Shown in pieces: positions 1 to 8,397 of a DNA stretch of 64,000 nt (positions are counted from its first letter, which is position 1; every line of letters starts with the position of its first letter). The stretch comes from Halomonas gemina (GTDB taxonomy: Bacteria; Pseudomonadota; Gammaproteobacteria; Pseudomonadales; Halomonadaceae). The notes under the pieces are model-generated. The model saw only the letters and a program-made list of their open reading frames with translations. It did not search any database and was not told where the DNA came from. The DNA is taken from assembly GCF_023554995.1 (NCBI RefSeq), contig NZ_JAMJPK010000011.1:20122-84121 (forward strand). The letters run 5' to 3'. The translations under genes were made by a program, and so were the position numbers.

Positions 1-328
1 CGTCGATGAAGCCCTGGATCACCGCCACCGCATGCTTGCACTGGCGCCCCACCGGGCAGCTGCAGTCGCTGACCACGCCCATGTCTGGGTTGTCGGGATC
101 CACGGCCAGGCTGGTGAGGTAGCGGCTTCGGCCGCTGCCGTCCACCTGGGCCCGCAGCACCAGCATCTCGCCCTCATGCTCGAGACGGGTGCCTTTCCGC
201 ACCCTGCCCTGTCGCGCATAGGCCCGCCCGCGGGTCAGCGAGCGCGCATCGAAGCTGCGCTGCCACTGGATCTCTTCCAGGGTGTGGTAGAGCGTCAGGG
301 CGGAATCGGCGAGATGGGCGTCCGGCAC
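1..328 (-). CDS. SWIM zinc-finger domain protein, N-terminal part (runs off the window)
   Basis: Reading the minus strand from a GTG at 328 gives an uninterrupted frame to position 1. A GAGG ribosome site lies about 8 bases upstream. The frame holds a SWIM-type zinc-binding motif, [12 protein letters not shown] (C-x-C ... C-x-H), about 90 residues in. SWIM domains of this layout are commonly at the N-terminus of large SNF2-type helicases, whose ATPase domain would lie beyond the left edge. The SWIM motif is seen directly; the helicase identity is inference. Only about 109 residues are visible. Confidence 0.72.
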   Translation of the reverse strand, partial: MPDAHLADSALTLYHTLEEIQWQRSFDARSLTRGRAYARQGRVRKGTRLEHEGEMLVLRAQVDGSGRSRYLTSLAVDPDNPDMGVVSDCSCPVGRQCKHAVAVIQGFID

Positions 329-400
329 GGTGAATCCTCAAGGCGTCAACACGAGGCCGATATTGGAGCGAAACCGGGCGCCCCTCGCAACCATGGCGGG

Positions 401-475
401 CCATCCCACAGGGCTATCCCACAGGGCTATCCCACAGGGCTATCCCTCAGGGCTATCCCACAGGGCTATCGCAGA
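401..475. repeat. 13-bp tandem repeat (about 5.7 units)
   Basis: Five full units of gggctatcccaca, with single-base variants in the third and fifth, run from 411 to 475. A partial unit precedes them at 401. Each unit contains GGG-CTAT-CCC, a short interrupted palindrome. The array lies between the SWIM gene and an ABC-transporter remnant. No coding role is visible. Confidence 0.85.
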
Positions 476-526
476 TGGCAACACCGCTCAAGGCTTTCGC
501 GGCGACAGCATTTCCCCCTCAGGCAT

Positions 527-867
527 TCAGGGTATCGCTGACAATGCGCCCATCACCAGGTCGATGGTGCGGTCACAGGTGGATGACAGGCGGGGGTCAT
601 GGGTCACCAGCAGCACCGCGCAGCCGCGTTCGCGGTTGAAGCGGCGGAACAGTTCGAACACCTCCCCCGCGGTGCGGGTGTCGAGGTTGCCGGTGGGCTC
701 GCCACCACGGTCTGCACCAGCGGCATGGCCTCAACCACGTAACCCTGCACCTGCGGCCCCTGCCACCAACGCCACACGCCAACGCCCACGGCGAGTGCCA
801 GGGCCAGGATCACGAGCACGGACTTGTAACGGACGCGGCCCAAGGTGTGTCTCCTGGTCAGAACCAC
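527..867 (-). pseudogene. Deletion fusion: membrane-fusion protein N-terminus joined to ABC ATPase C-terminus
   Basis: The 5' part encodes the start of a HlyD/MacA-type periplasmic adaptor: a short basic stretch, one membrane anchor ([19 protein letters not shown]), then [16 protein letters not shown]. At about 697-703 it jumps, out of frame, into the end of a MacB/LolD-like ATPase: [16 protein letters not shown], then LLVTHDPRL, ending at a TGA at 527-529. The junction sits in GGCGAGC, which could encode both partners, so a microhomology deletion is likely. The rest of both genes and any permease are absent. The start is GTG at 867 or, better spaced from an AGGAG, TTG near 837. Confidence 0.8.
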
Positions 868-1077
868 CTCCTCCCTACTCCTGAATTCACGCCATGAACG
901 CAGCAGCTGCGCTATCCGGGGCTCCCGGGCATGCCCCCGAGTACCGCTGTGCCGATGCCCGATCGCCGCGACGCCTCATGGGGCAGCCATGACCTCTCTT
1001 GTCGACCCTGCCACACCGCTTCGTCAAGCCGTTGCGTGACAAAGCACGCCAAGGATTCGCCCAAACGGCCGGGCCCG

Positions 1078-1314
1078 TCACGCCCCCTCATGCGACGTCA
1101 CCGCCGTGACGGCTCCCTCACGACGAAACATGGCCTTGCGATGCGTCCAGACAACGGCCACGGCAACCCCCAGGAACAGCGTGTTCTCGAGCGGCTGAGC
1201 ATCCGGCCACAGCGGATTGATCAGCTGGAAGTGGAAGAACACCGGCAGCAGCAGGCTGCCCCAGGCGATCGCGAAGGTGATAAGCAGGAAGGGCAGCAGC
1301 GCGCGCTCGCGCAT
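1078..1314 (-). pseudogene. CPBP-family intramembrane protease remnant with in-frame internal deletion
   Basis: The 78-residue frame starts at ATG 1314 behind GGGGAGG. It begins with a typical CPBP first membrane helix (RERALLPFLLITFAIAWG). It then goes straight to a typical CPBP C-terminus: HF followed by NPLWPDAQP, then a last helix and a basic tail. Family members are roughly 250-300 residues and carry EExxxR and FxxxH glutamate and histidine motifs in the middle; these are missing here. The reading frame is kept, so this looks like an internal deletion rather than a natural short protein. It may still be expressed but cannot be an active protease. Confidence 0.6.
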
Positions 1315-1329
1315 CACGCCTCCCCTGCT

Positions 1330-2339
1330 GCATCACGCTCCCCACCGGGCGGCGCAGCGAGCGCGGCATGGCCGGGGCTCGGCCGACGCGCACCACCAGG
1401 TCAGGGCGTCCACCGGCCAGCCCCAGCGACCGGGCGAACTCGGGGCGCACGCTCGCCTCCTCCACCGGCTGGTTGACGAAGGCGTTGCGAATACCCAGCG
1501 CCGTGGCCTGCAGGGCGAAGCGCTGGTAGCAGCGGCCGGCCTCGACCCAGTGCGACCGGTCATCCACCGCAGAGACGAACACCGCCAGCCCGGCGAAGCT
1601 GCGCACCTGGCGGGCCACCTTGGCGTTCTCCGCCTTCGGCCGCAGCATGACGCGCATCAGGTATTTCCCCAACCAGCGCGGCGCCTGGGGGTTGCCGGTC
1701 GCCCGGCCGCTCAGGCCGTCGCCCTTGTCGACCGCCTCCGCGTCGTTGAAGCGGATCCAGGCCTCGAGCTCCCGTAGGAAGGCAGGATTCTCCAACTGCC
1801 GGGTGTTGGCATCCAGGATGAACGCCAGCGCCCGTTCGATGGCCTCGCGCTCGGTGAGCATCGCCACCGAGACACCGTCCCCGCTGCTTGCTACCTCGAG
1901 CGTGGCCAGCTCCTCGGTGGAAAGCGGCGTGCCGTCGTAGTCGCTGCGCGTGCACTGCCGAGGCAATGGCCTCGAACAGCGGCGACGCCTCGGCCTCGCC
2001 GGGCGTGAGGGTCACCCGGATCTCGCCGGCGCCCTGGGGCTGAAACTCGGCCTCGGCAGCCAGCCCCATCGCCCGGGCGGCCAGGCAGAGGTTCTCCGTG
2101 GCACAGCCCAGCGATACATAGAGGTGATGATCGTCGGGGTCGACCACCGGCGTGCGCCGGGTCAGGTCGGGCAGGATGATGATGGCGCCCTCCCCCACCC
2201 GGAACCGCCAGCACTGGGTGTTGTGGCCCGAGGGCGCCAGGGTGGCATAGCGGATGAGCGTCTCGAACCGCTCGGCCTCGCCCTTCGCCGGCGCGCCCTC
2301 CAGGTCCCAGGTGCTTTTCACCGCCTCGTCGTAGTTCAT
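1330..2339 (-). pseudogene. Nitroreductase-family protein, frameshifted
   Basis: Two overlapping frames together encode a nitroreductase-like flavoprotein. The first, from ATG 2339, has RYATLAPSGHNTQCWRF and PVVDPDDHHLYVSLGCATEN and reads correctly to about 1950. The protein resumes in another frame with RQCTRSDYDGTPLS and continues through WVEAGRCYQRFALQATALGI to GRAPAMPRSLRRPV near 1350. One frameshift at about 1945-1955 is needed to join them. The second frame has no stop near the expected C-terminus and runs on to 1118 across the CPBP remnant, so a second lesion near 1330 is likely. The end coordinate is approximate. Confidence 0.72.
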
Positions 2340-2476
2340 GGCGCGTCCTCACGCTGGCTGGCCGATGCCTCTCAGAGTATGTCGCATTTCTTCCGCGGCG
2401 GTGACGCCGCAGAAGACAGCGCGCGTCATGGCAGGCAAGCTGGACCCTTGGCGCAACGTGACTCCGGAGGCCCCCA

Positions 2477-4393
2477 ATGACAGCACGCCTGATCGACTTT
2501 CAGCACGCGGATGAGGCACCGCGCTGGCGCGCCATCAACGACGAGGTGATGGGTGGCATCTCCCGCGGCGGCCTGCACCAGGAGGACGGCAGCGGCGTGT
2601 TCAGCGGCGAGACGTCACTCGAGAACAACGGCGGTTTCGCCTCGGTGCGCCGTGAGCCCGAGGCCATGGACCTGAGTGACGCCTCGGGCCTTGTGCTGTA
2701 CGTACGCGGTGACGGCCGCCGCTACCAGCTGCGTCTGAGAAACGACCAGCTACCGGAGGGAGCGGCTTATCGGGCGTTGTTCCAGCCAGCCGCCGAGGAG
2801 TGGCAGCACGTTGCCCTGCCCTGGCAGGAGTTCGAGGCGGTGTTCCGCGGCAGACGTCTGGCGGATGCCCCGCCGCTCGACCCCGCGGCGATCCAGCAGG
2901 TGGGCTTTCTCATCGCCGACCGGCGGCCAGGTCCCTTTCGGCTCGAGGTGGCGTGGCTCGGGACGATGGATAGCTTGCCTTTTCGCCAGACTCGACTCGG
3001 CAGCCCCCCCCGGCCTGCATCATCACTTATTTCGCCTATCCTGATGTTGCGGATGACATTCCCGTCCACTGGAGGCATGACCGTGATCATAAAGGCACTC
3101 GCACTCAGTCTCATCCTCGTCGGTTCCGTCGGACTGGCCAGCGCCGATTACACCGAGGGCATGCGCTACTACGAACGGCAGGAGTACCGCCAGGCACTGC
3201 AGGAGTTCGGCGAAGCGGCCAGAAGCGGCGATGCCGATGCCCAGTACATGCTGGGCCGCCTGCACGAAGCCGGCAACGGCACCACCCAGGATTTCGTGCA
3301 GGCCCACAAGTGGTACAACCTGGCCGCGGCCCGCGGTCATCGCCATGCGGCCGAGGCACGCGACTCGCTGGCCGGACGCATGACGACCGGACAGGTCGCC
3401 GAGGCGCAGCAGGCGACGCGTGGCTGGGAGCCGGAAGAGTCACCCTCTTCACAGGCGACACCGCAGTCGCGGCCCGATATCGAGACCCTGTCGGATCGGC
3501 AAGGCGTGGCCGAGATACAGCGCGAGCTCAATCGGCTCGGCTATGATGCCGGCCCGGTGGATGGCGCCATGGGTAGCCGTACCCGCAACGCGATACGCGA
3601 GTACCAGGCCGACCAGGACATGGCCCAGGATGGCCGCGCAACGGCCGACCTGCTCAGACGCCTGCGCGAGGCGCAGAAGGAAGAGGTGGCCACACCCTCC
3701 GAGCCGCAACCCGAAACCTCGTCTCGGGTTGCCCTGAATGATGACTTCAACGACGGCAATTACCGTCGCGATCCCCCCTGGACAGTGCTCAGCGGCAACT
3801 TTGAGGTCGACGAGAACGGCTTGCGCAGCATCGTGGAGACACAGCGCACGACCGCTCGCGAAACACGCAGGCTCAGCGCCGAGCGGCCGGAGGAGATCGG
3901 CCTGGCCATGCTGGAGCTGATTCTCGAGCAGACGGGCAATACCCGACAGGGCGAAGACGTGTCCATCCCCGTGGAACCGGCACGCATCTTCGTCAATGCC
4001 CCCGTCGACAACGCCTTCAGGATGGAGCTCGAACTCGCCTCCAGGGAGCGGACGGGCAGCCTGGAGCTTGGGCTCTTCCAGGGCAACCGGCCCAACGGTA
4101 CCGGCTATCGCCTGGTCTACACGCCCGGCTCGCGCCCGGGGCTCAGCCTGGTCAGGCTGATTTCAGGAAACGCCGAGGTGGTCGCCCGCCACGAGGGCAC
4201 CCTCGACCTCGAGGACGGCCGCTTTCACCGCATGGTCTGGACCCGCGACGAGAACGGGCGGATGCAGGTCCGCGTGGATGACCAGCGCCTGATACGCGTG
4301 CAGGACAATGGCCTGCGTGATCCCTTCCAGGGCTTCATGCTGGCCAACCAGGGCGGCGACTATACCCTGCGCCGAATCAGGCTCGAGGAGTAG
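2477..4393 (+). CDS. CIA30-family domain read through into a Sel1 / peptidoglycan-binding protein
   Basis: One open frame of 638 codons. Residues 1-170 are a CIA30/NDUFAF1-like domain (INDEVMGGISRGG near the start; sugar-binding-like beta fold). Residues 170-200 are low-quality linker. From residue 201 (ATG 3077; GTG 3083 is better spaced from GGAGG at 3071) a second protein begins with its own Sec signal peptide (IIKALALSLILVGSVGLASA). It has Sel1 repeats (AQYMLGRLHEAGNG, AHKWYNLAAARGH), a PG_binding_1 domain (IQRELNRLGYDAGPVDG) and a C-terminal beta-sandwich-like region. An internal signal peptide argues that these were two genes and that the stop between them was lost. The Sel1 protein would be periplasmic. 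Confidence 0.7.
   Translation: MTARLIDFQHADEAPRWRAINDEVMGGISRGGLHQEDGSGVFSGETSLENNGGFASVRREPEAMDLSDASGLVLYVRGDGRRYQLRLRNDQLPEGAAYRALFQPAAEEWQHVALPWQEFEAVFRGRRLADAPPLDPAAIQQVGFLIADRRPGPFRLEVAWLGTMDSLPFRQTRLGSPPRPASSLISPILMLRMTFPSTGGMTVIIKALALSLILVGSVGLASADYTEGMRYYERQEYRQALQEFGEAARSGDADAQYMLGRLHEAGNGTTQDFVQAHKWYNLAAARGHRHAAEARDSLAGRMTTGQVAEAQQATRGWEPEESPSSQATPQSRPDIETLSDRQGVAEIQRELNRLGYDAGPVDGAMGSRTRNAIREYQADQDMAQDGRATADLLRRLREAQKEEVATPSEPQPETSSRVALNDDFNDGNYRRDPPWTVLSGNFEVDENGLRSIVETQRTTARETRRLSAERPEEIGLAMLELILEQTGNTRQGEDVSIPVEPARIFVNAPVDNAFRMELELASRERTGSLELGLFQGNRPNGTGYRLVYTPGSRPGLSLVRLISGNAEVVARHEGTLDLEDGRFHRMVWTRDENGRMQVRVDDQRLIRVQDNGLRDPFQGFMLANQGGDYTLRRIRLEE
3004..3011 (+). other. C8 homopolymer between the two halves of the 2477-4393 frame
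   Basis: Eight consecutive C bases lie just after the CIA30 domain. A one-base change in tract length would shift the frame and end the CIA30 protein before the downstream signal peptide. It is either a slippage site or a sequencing-error spot. Confidence 0.6.
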
Positions 4394-5063
4394 GCGCCTG
4401 GCCATGGGCCTCGACCCGGCGCCTGAGCCAGGCGCCGGTCAGCAGCAGCAGGGTCAGCGCGACCAGCGGCAGGATCACGTCGGGGCTGACCGCCTCCTCC
4501 TTCTCCACCGCCTCCAGGGCGCCGTAAATGGCGCTGGCATAGACCGCCCACTTCACGCCCAGGCCGATGATGGCCGCCATCACGAAGGTCGCCAGCGGCA
4601 GGCGCAGCAGGCCGGCGGAGAAGTTGACCACCGAGTGGGGGAAACCCGGCAGCACGCGCAGCGCGCACTGGGTGAGGAAATCACTGCGTTTCTCCAGCCT
4701 GCCCATGACCTTGCGAGTGAGCCCCTTGGGCTTCCAGCGGTCGCTGAAGCGGGAAGAGAGGTAGTAGGCCCCCAGGGCGCCAGACACGCTGCCGACCATC
4801 AATATCGGGGTGGCAACCAGGGGCGTATAGAAGGGCGCGATCAGCCACAGGCCGATGCTGCCGGGCAGGCCGATCGCCAGGGTCACCGCCATGATCAGGA
4901 TCACCGAAACGATCACCCCGGGGTGGTGGGAGGCCTCGTCGGCCCAGCGCTGCACGTCGGCCAGTTCGGGCGAGTGCCAGATCCACAGGTAGCCGGCCAT
5001 CAGCAGCATGGCGCCTATCACCACCCAGCGCCAGGGGCGGCTTGGCGAACTGTCATTGAACAT
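4377..5063 (-). CDS. TVP38/TMEM64 (VTT/DedA-like) membrane protein
   Basis: A polytopic inner-membrane protein of about 228 residues. It has a first helix (WRWVVIGAMLLMAGYLWIW) and a re-entrant, glycine-rich core (AIGLPGSIGLWLIAPFYTPL, then GALGAYYLSSRFSDRWKPKG). The segment RVLPGFPHSVVNFSAGL matches the conserved VTT-domain R-x-x-P ... N signature, and a final helix follows. VTT proteins are linked to lipid scrambling or small-solute transport; the substrate here is unknown. The start at 5063 has GAGG seven bases upstream. In-frame ATGs at 5093 and further upstream are possible. It is convergent with the Sel1 gene. Confidence 0.8.
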   Translation of the reverse strand: MFNDSSPSRPWRWVVIGAMLLMAGYLWIWHSPELADVQRWADEASHHPGVIVSVILIMAVTLAIGLPGSIGLWLIAPFYTPLVATPILMVGSVSGALGAYYLSSRFSDRWKPKGLTRKVMGRLEKRSDFLTQCALRVLPGFPHSVVNFSAGLLRLPLATFVMAAIIGLGVKWAVYASAIYGALEAVEKEEAVSPDVILPLVALTLLLLTGAWLRRRVEAHGQAPTPRA

Positions 5064-5220
5064 CAAGGGGCCTCGGTCATTCATCAAGGGCATGGTGGCA
5101 TGCCCACTGTGCCGGGTCACGGCTCCCGACACCCGGAAAAAGGTGTTACACGACGCCTGGGCGCCGCAATGAGACGGGGCGGCAACTGGCCGATTAAATA
5201 ACTTTATTGAATTACGTTAG

Positions 5221-5226
5221 TATAAT
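5221..5226 (+). promoter_or_regulatory. Possible -10 element upstream of the ZIP transporter
   Basis: A perfect TATAAT in an AT-rich island of otherwise GC-rich DNA, about 87 bases before the ZIP gene. I do not see a good -35 at normal spacing, so this is weak. Confidence 0.3.
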
Positions 5227-5312
5227 TGGTTTTTAGTTTGCAGGCATAACCCCTAGCATGTGAATGCACACGTCCCGCTCCATTCCCGGAAGCCTGCTAC
5301 CGAGGACTGATA

Positions 5313-6056
5313 ATGGATACGTCACTGTGGCTTGTGATCGCTGCCGCTCTGCTGACTGCCATCATGACCGGCGTCGGCGCACTGCCCTTCCTGTTCGTGA
5401 AGCGCCTGGGGCAACGCACCATGGGCTGGTCGAACGCCGCAGCGGCGGGGTTGATGCTGGCCGCGAGCCACAGCCTGATCGCCGAGGGCGTGATGCTGGA
5501 CATCACGCTGACCTTTGTCGGGGTCCTGCTTGGACTGGCGGCCATTGTGCTCTCCGATCGCCTGCTATCAGGCCAGGGAGACGTGAAGGTGGCGGATCTC
5601 AGCGGAGCCAACGCGACCAAGGCGCTGATGATTCTCGGCATCATGACCGCCCACTCCTTCGCGGAGGGGATTGGCGTGGGAGTATCCTTCGCCGGCAGCG
5701 AAGGGCTCGCCACCTTTATCACCACGGCCATTGCCTTTCATAACGTGCCGGAGGGCCTCGCCATTGCCCTGATTCTGGTGCCACGCGGCACCCCCGTCTG
5801 GAAAGCCGGCATGTGGGCCATCTTCACCAGTCTGCCGCAGCCGCTGATGGCGGCCCCCGCTTACCTGTTCGTGGACACCTTCAGGCCGCTGCTGCCGGTG
5901 GGTCTGGGCCTGGCTGCCGGTGCCATGATCTGGATGGTATTCGCGGAACTGTTCCCTGAAGCGCTGGAGAGGGTCAAGAGCGGCTCGGCTGCCACCGCCG
6001 TCACGCTGGCGTTCGCCGCCATGATGGCCTTTCAGATGCTGGTGCTCTCGCACTGA
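5313..6056 (+). CDS. ZIP-family metal transporter
   Basis: A 247-residue, roughly eight-helix membrane protein with both ZIP signatures. HSFAEGIGVG lies in the fourth helix and HNVPEGLAIAL in the fifth; these His and Glu residues form the metal site in the family. ZIP proteins carry zinc or other divalent metals into the cytoplasm, and the metal here is not predictable. A variable loop before residue 100 is short and not His-rich. ATG 5313 has GAGG at good spacing. The gene stands alone behind an AT-rich intergenic region. Confidence 0.9.
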   Translation: MDTSLWLVIAAALLTAIMTGVGALPFLFVKRLGQRTMGWSNAAAAGLMLAASHSLIAEGVMLDITLTFVGVLLGLAAIVLSDRLLSGQGDVKVADLSGANATKALMILGIMTAHSFAEGIGVGVSFAGSEGLATFITTAIAFHNVPEGLAIALILVPRGTPVWKAGMWAIFTSLPQPLMAAPAYLFVDTFRPLLPVGLGLAAGAMIWMVFAELFPEALERVKSGSAATAVTLAFAAMMAFQMLVLSH

Positions 6057-6093
6057 CCAGCTCTCATGCTGCTTCGGTGTACCCGCCAGAGGT

Positions 6094-6109
6094 TTAGACT
6101 TAGGTCTAA
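6094..6109. promoter_or_regulatory. Palindrome TTAGAC-N4-GTCTAA upstream of the BCCT transporter
   Basis: A perfect 6-bp inverted repeat with a 4-bp spacer, about 77 bases before the transporter start and merging into TAATAT. Size and place suit a dimeric repressor operator. The regulator is unknown. Confidence 0.45.
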
Positions 6110-6185
6110 TATTGTTAGGATGCCATCGCTCTGGTCGGCGCCATGTTTCCTCGGCGCATACATCCTCCGCAACTAGAGCATCCCC

Positions 6186-7775
6186 ATGCCTCCGAACAAG
6201 ACTCCCGCCCCTTCCGGGGCCTCGGCGCTGTCGCGCCTGGGCGACCCCATCGTGCTGCTGCTCACGGTCGGCTTCATCGTGGCCTTCGTCGGCCTGTCGC
6301 TCTACGACATCGACCTGGTGGCCGACAGCATCAGCATCGGCTTCGCCTGGACGGCAGCCACACTCGGCACCTACTTCCAGCTCCTGCTGCTGCTGACCTT
6401 CCTGATCGCCATCGGCGTGGCCATCTCGCCGGCGGCCGGCGCCCGGGTCGGCAACCTCACGAGCCCGCAGATCGGCACCTTCAAGTGGCTGTCGATGATC
6501 ATGTGCACCCTGCTGGCCGGTGGCGGCGTGTTCTTCGCCGCGGGCGAGCCGGTCTACCACTTCGTGGTGACCCCGCCGGCCTTCGACACCGAGGCGGGCA
6601 CCGCCGAGGCCGTGGCCGGCGCCCTGGCCCAGTCGTTCATGCACTGGGGCTTCCTGGCCTGGGCGGTGCTGGGCTCGCTCAGCGCCATCGTGCTGGCCCA
6701 TGCCCACTACGTGAAGGGCCAGCCGCTGCAGCCGCGCACCCTGCTCTACCCGGTGTTCGGCGAACGCGTCATGAAGGGTGCGCTGGGCAGCCTGGTCGAT
6801 GCCTGCTGCGTGATCGCGGTGGTCGCGGGCACCGTCGGCCCGATCGGCTTTCTCGCCACCCAGGTGAGCTTCGGCCTGCATGAGCTGTTCGGCGTCAGCG
6901 AGGGCTACGCCACCCAGCTCGGCATCCTGGTGCTGCTGGCGGGGGTATACGTCACCTCGGCGATGACCGGCATCCACAAGGGCATCCAGATCCTGTCGCG
7001 CTTCAACGTCTTCCTGGCGCTGGCCATCGCCGCGGTGATCCTGGTGGCCGGCCCCACCCTGTTCCTGGTCAACGCCTTCAGCCAGGGCTTCGGCGAGTAC
7101 CTGTCATCGTTCTTCAGCATGGCCACCATGAGCGCCGAGACCGCGCCGGCCTGGTGGATGCAGTGGTGGACGGTGTTCTTCTTCGCCTGGTTCATCGGCT
7201 ATGCGCCGCTGATGGCGATCTTCGTGGCACGCATCTCCCGCGGGCGCACCATCCGCGAGATGATCCTGGCCGTGGCAGTGATGGCCCCGGTGGCCACCGC
7301 GATCTGGTTCACCCTGCTGGGCGGCTCCGGCATCCACTACCAGCTGACCGAGGCGATCGACCTCAGCGAGGCGCTGAACAACTTCCAGTTCGACGTGGCG
7401 ACCCTCACCGTGGCCCAGGCGCTGCCGGGTGGCCCCCTGATGGCGCTGGCCATCCTGCTGCTGACCAGCATCTTCGTGGCCACCACCGGCGACTCCATGA
7501 GCTACGCCATCGCCGTGGTGTGCGCCGGCCACGACGCGCCAAGCCCTCTGGTGCGCGCCTTCTGGGGCATCACCATGGCGCTGATGGCCGGCATCCTGCT
7601 CTATATGGGCGCAGGGCAGATCGGCGCACTGCAGCAGTTCATCGTGATCACCGCGATTCCGGTCTCACTGGTGCTGTTGCCCTCGCTGTGGGCCGGCCCC
7701 CGGGCCGCCTATGCCATGGCGCGGGAGCAGGGCATCCTCGCCCCCGGCGCAGCGGCCGCCGCCCGGGCCGACTGA
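6186..7775 (+). CDS. BCCT-family betaine/choline/carnitine-type transporter
   Basis: A 529-residue protein with about twelve membrane helices. Family marks are AAGEPVYHF in helix 2-3, GIHKGIQILSRFNVFLA, the tryptophan-rich WWMQWWTVFFFAWFIGYAPL, and VARISRGRTIREMI. BCCT carriers import quaternary-ammonium compatible solutes, usually with Na+ or H+, and serve osmoprotection, as expected for a halophile. The C-terminus is short, without the long osmosensing tail of BetP/BetT. The exact substrate is unknown. It is followed by a strong hairpin terminator and preceded by a palindromic operator candidate. Confidence 0.93.
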   Translation: MPPNKTPAPSGASALSRLGDPIVLLLTVGFIVAFVGLSLYDIDLVADSISIGFAWTAATLGTYFQLLLLLTFLIAIGVAISPAAGARVGNLTSPQIGTFKWLSMIMCTLLAGGGVFFAAGEPVYHFVVTPPAFDTEAGTAEAVAGALAQSFMHWGFLAWAVLGSLSAIVLAHAHYVKGQPLQPRTLLYPVFGERVMKGALGSLVDACCVIAVVAGTVGPIGFLATQVSFGLHELFGVSEGYATQLGILVLLAGVYVTSAMTGIHKGIQILSRFNVFLALAIAAVILVAGPTLFLVNAFSQGFGEYLSSFFSMATMSAETAPAWWMQWWTVFFFAWFIGYAPLMAIFVARISRGRTIREMILAVAVMAPVATAIWFTLLGGSGIHYQLTEAIDLSEALNNFQFDVATLTVAQALPGGPLMALAILLLTSIFVATTGDSMSYAIAVVCAGHDAPSPLVRAFWGITMALMAGILLYMGAGQIGALQQFIVITAIPVSLVLLPSLWAGPRAAYAMAREQGILAPGAAAAARAD

Positions 7776-7804
7776 GCCGCACGCCAGTTGCCACAATGCC
7801 TGGA

Positions 7805-7828
7805 GGCGGCACCCGGTCGGGTGCCGCC
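7805..7828 (+). terminator. Hairpin terminator after the BCCT gene
   Basis: GGCGGCACCCG and CGGGTGCCGCC form an 11-bp perfect stem with a two-base loop. It is followed by a weak pyrimidine tract and sits between convergent genes, so it may act in both directions. Confidence 0.7.
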
Positions 7829-7845
7829 TTCCCTGTCTCTGTGGC

Positions 7846-8319
7846 CTATGGTGTCTCCAGCCCCAGCCGGCGGTGCCACTCGGCGATACTCTCCTCGGGA
7901 TAGCCGGCGAAGCACCTGTCATTCTCCCTCGCCTCGACCTCGACCCAGCCGGACTTGCTGTCGAGCAGCAGGTGGACCCGCTCAGGGGGGATCGGCAGCT
8001 CGCTGTCGATGGCCGAGGCGAAGGGATGGACCAGCTCGGGCCAATGGGGATCGAAGACCCATAGTGCGCTGGCGCAGTGGCGGCAGAAATGACGCTCGCC
8101 GGCACTCTGCTTGCCGTCGATCACGGCATGATAGACGCCCTTGTGCTCGCCACCTTCTACCTCGAGGGTCTCGGCGCGTGCGCTCAGGTTGATGGCATAG
8201 CCGCCGCCACCCGCGGTCTTGCGACAGATCGAGCAGTAGCACCGCTGGTAGGGATACGGGTGCGGCGAGACCACCGAGAAGCGTACCGCGCCGCAGTGGC
8301 AGGAGCCTTCGAGTCGCAT
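7846..8319 (-). CDS. GFA-family (glutathione-dependent formaldehyde-activating-like) protein
   Basis: A 157-residue protein of the GFA/CENP-V fold. It has the N-terminal zinc motif GSCHCGAV, then CYCSICRKT, and the second site HFCRHCASAL. Zinc ligands are complete. Members include S-(hydroxymethyl)glutathione synthase-like proteins, but most have no known substrate. ATG 8319 has GGAGGAA at good spacing and was preferred over an ATG eight codons upstream. A shortened paralogue of this gene lies at 29303-29503 and a more distant one at 25466-25900. Confidence 0.88.
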   Translation of the reverse strand: MRLEGSCHCGAVRFSVVSPHPYPYQRCYCSICRKTAGGGGYAINLSARAETLEVEGGEHKGVYHAVIDGKQSAGERHFCRHCASALWVFDPHWPELVHPFASAIDSELPIPPERVHLLLDSKSGWVEVEARENDRCFAGYPEESIAEWHRRLGLETP

Positions 8320-8397
8320 GTTCGTTCCTCCGGGGTGCAACAATGGCCTTGAGAAGTCTAGTCCTCACAGCACCTCAGGTAGGTCAGCACGTGTGCC

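Noticed and set aside
401..475. Possible CRISPR array
   Set aside because: Units are 13 bp, directly contiguous, with no spacers and no cas genes.
5100..5220. Attachment site or tRNA near the AT-rich island
   Set aside because: No tRNA or repeat found; simply an AT-rich promoter region.
5568..6977. 469-codon minus-strand frame opposite ZIP and BCCT genes
   Set aside because: His/Gln/Arg-rich shadow composition across two good genes.
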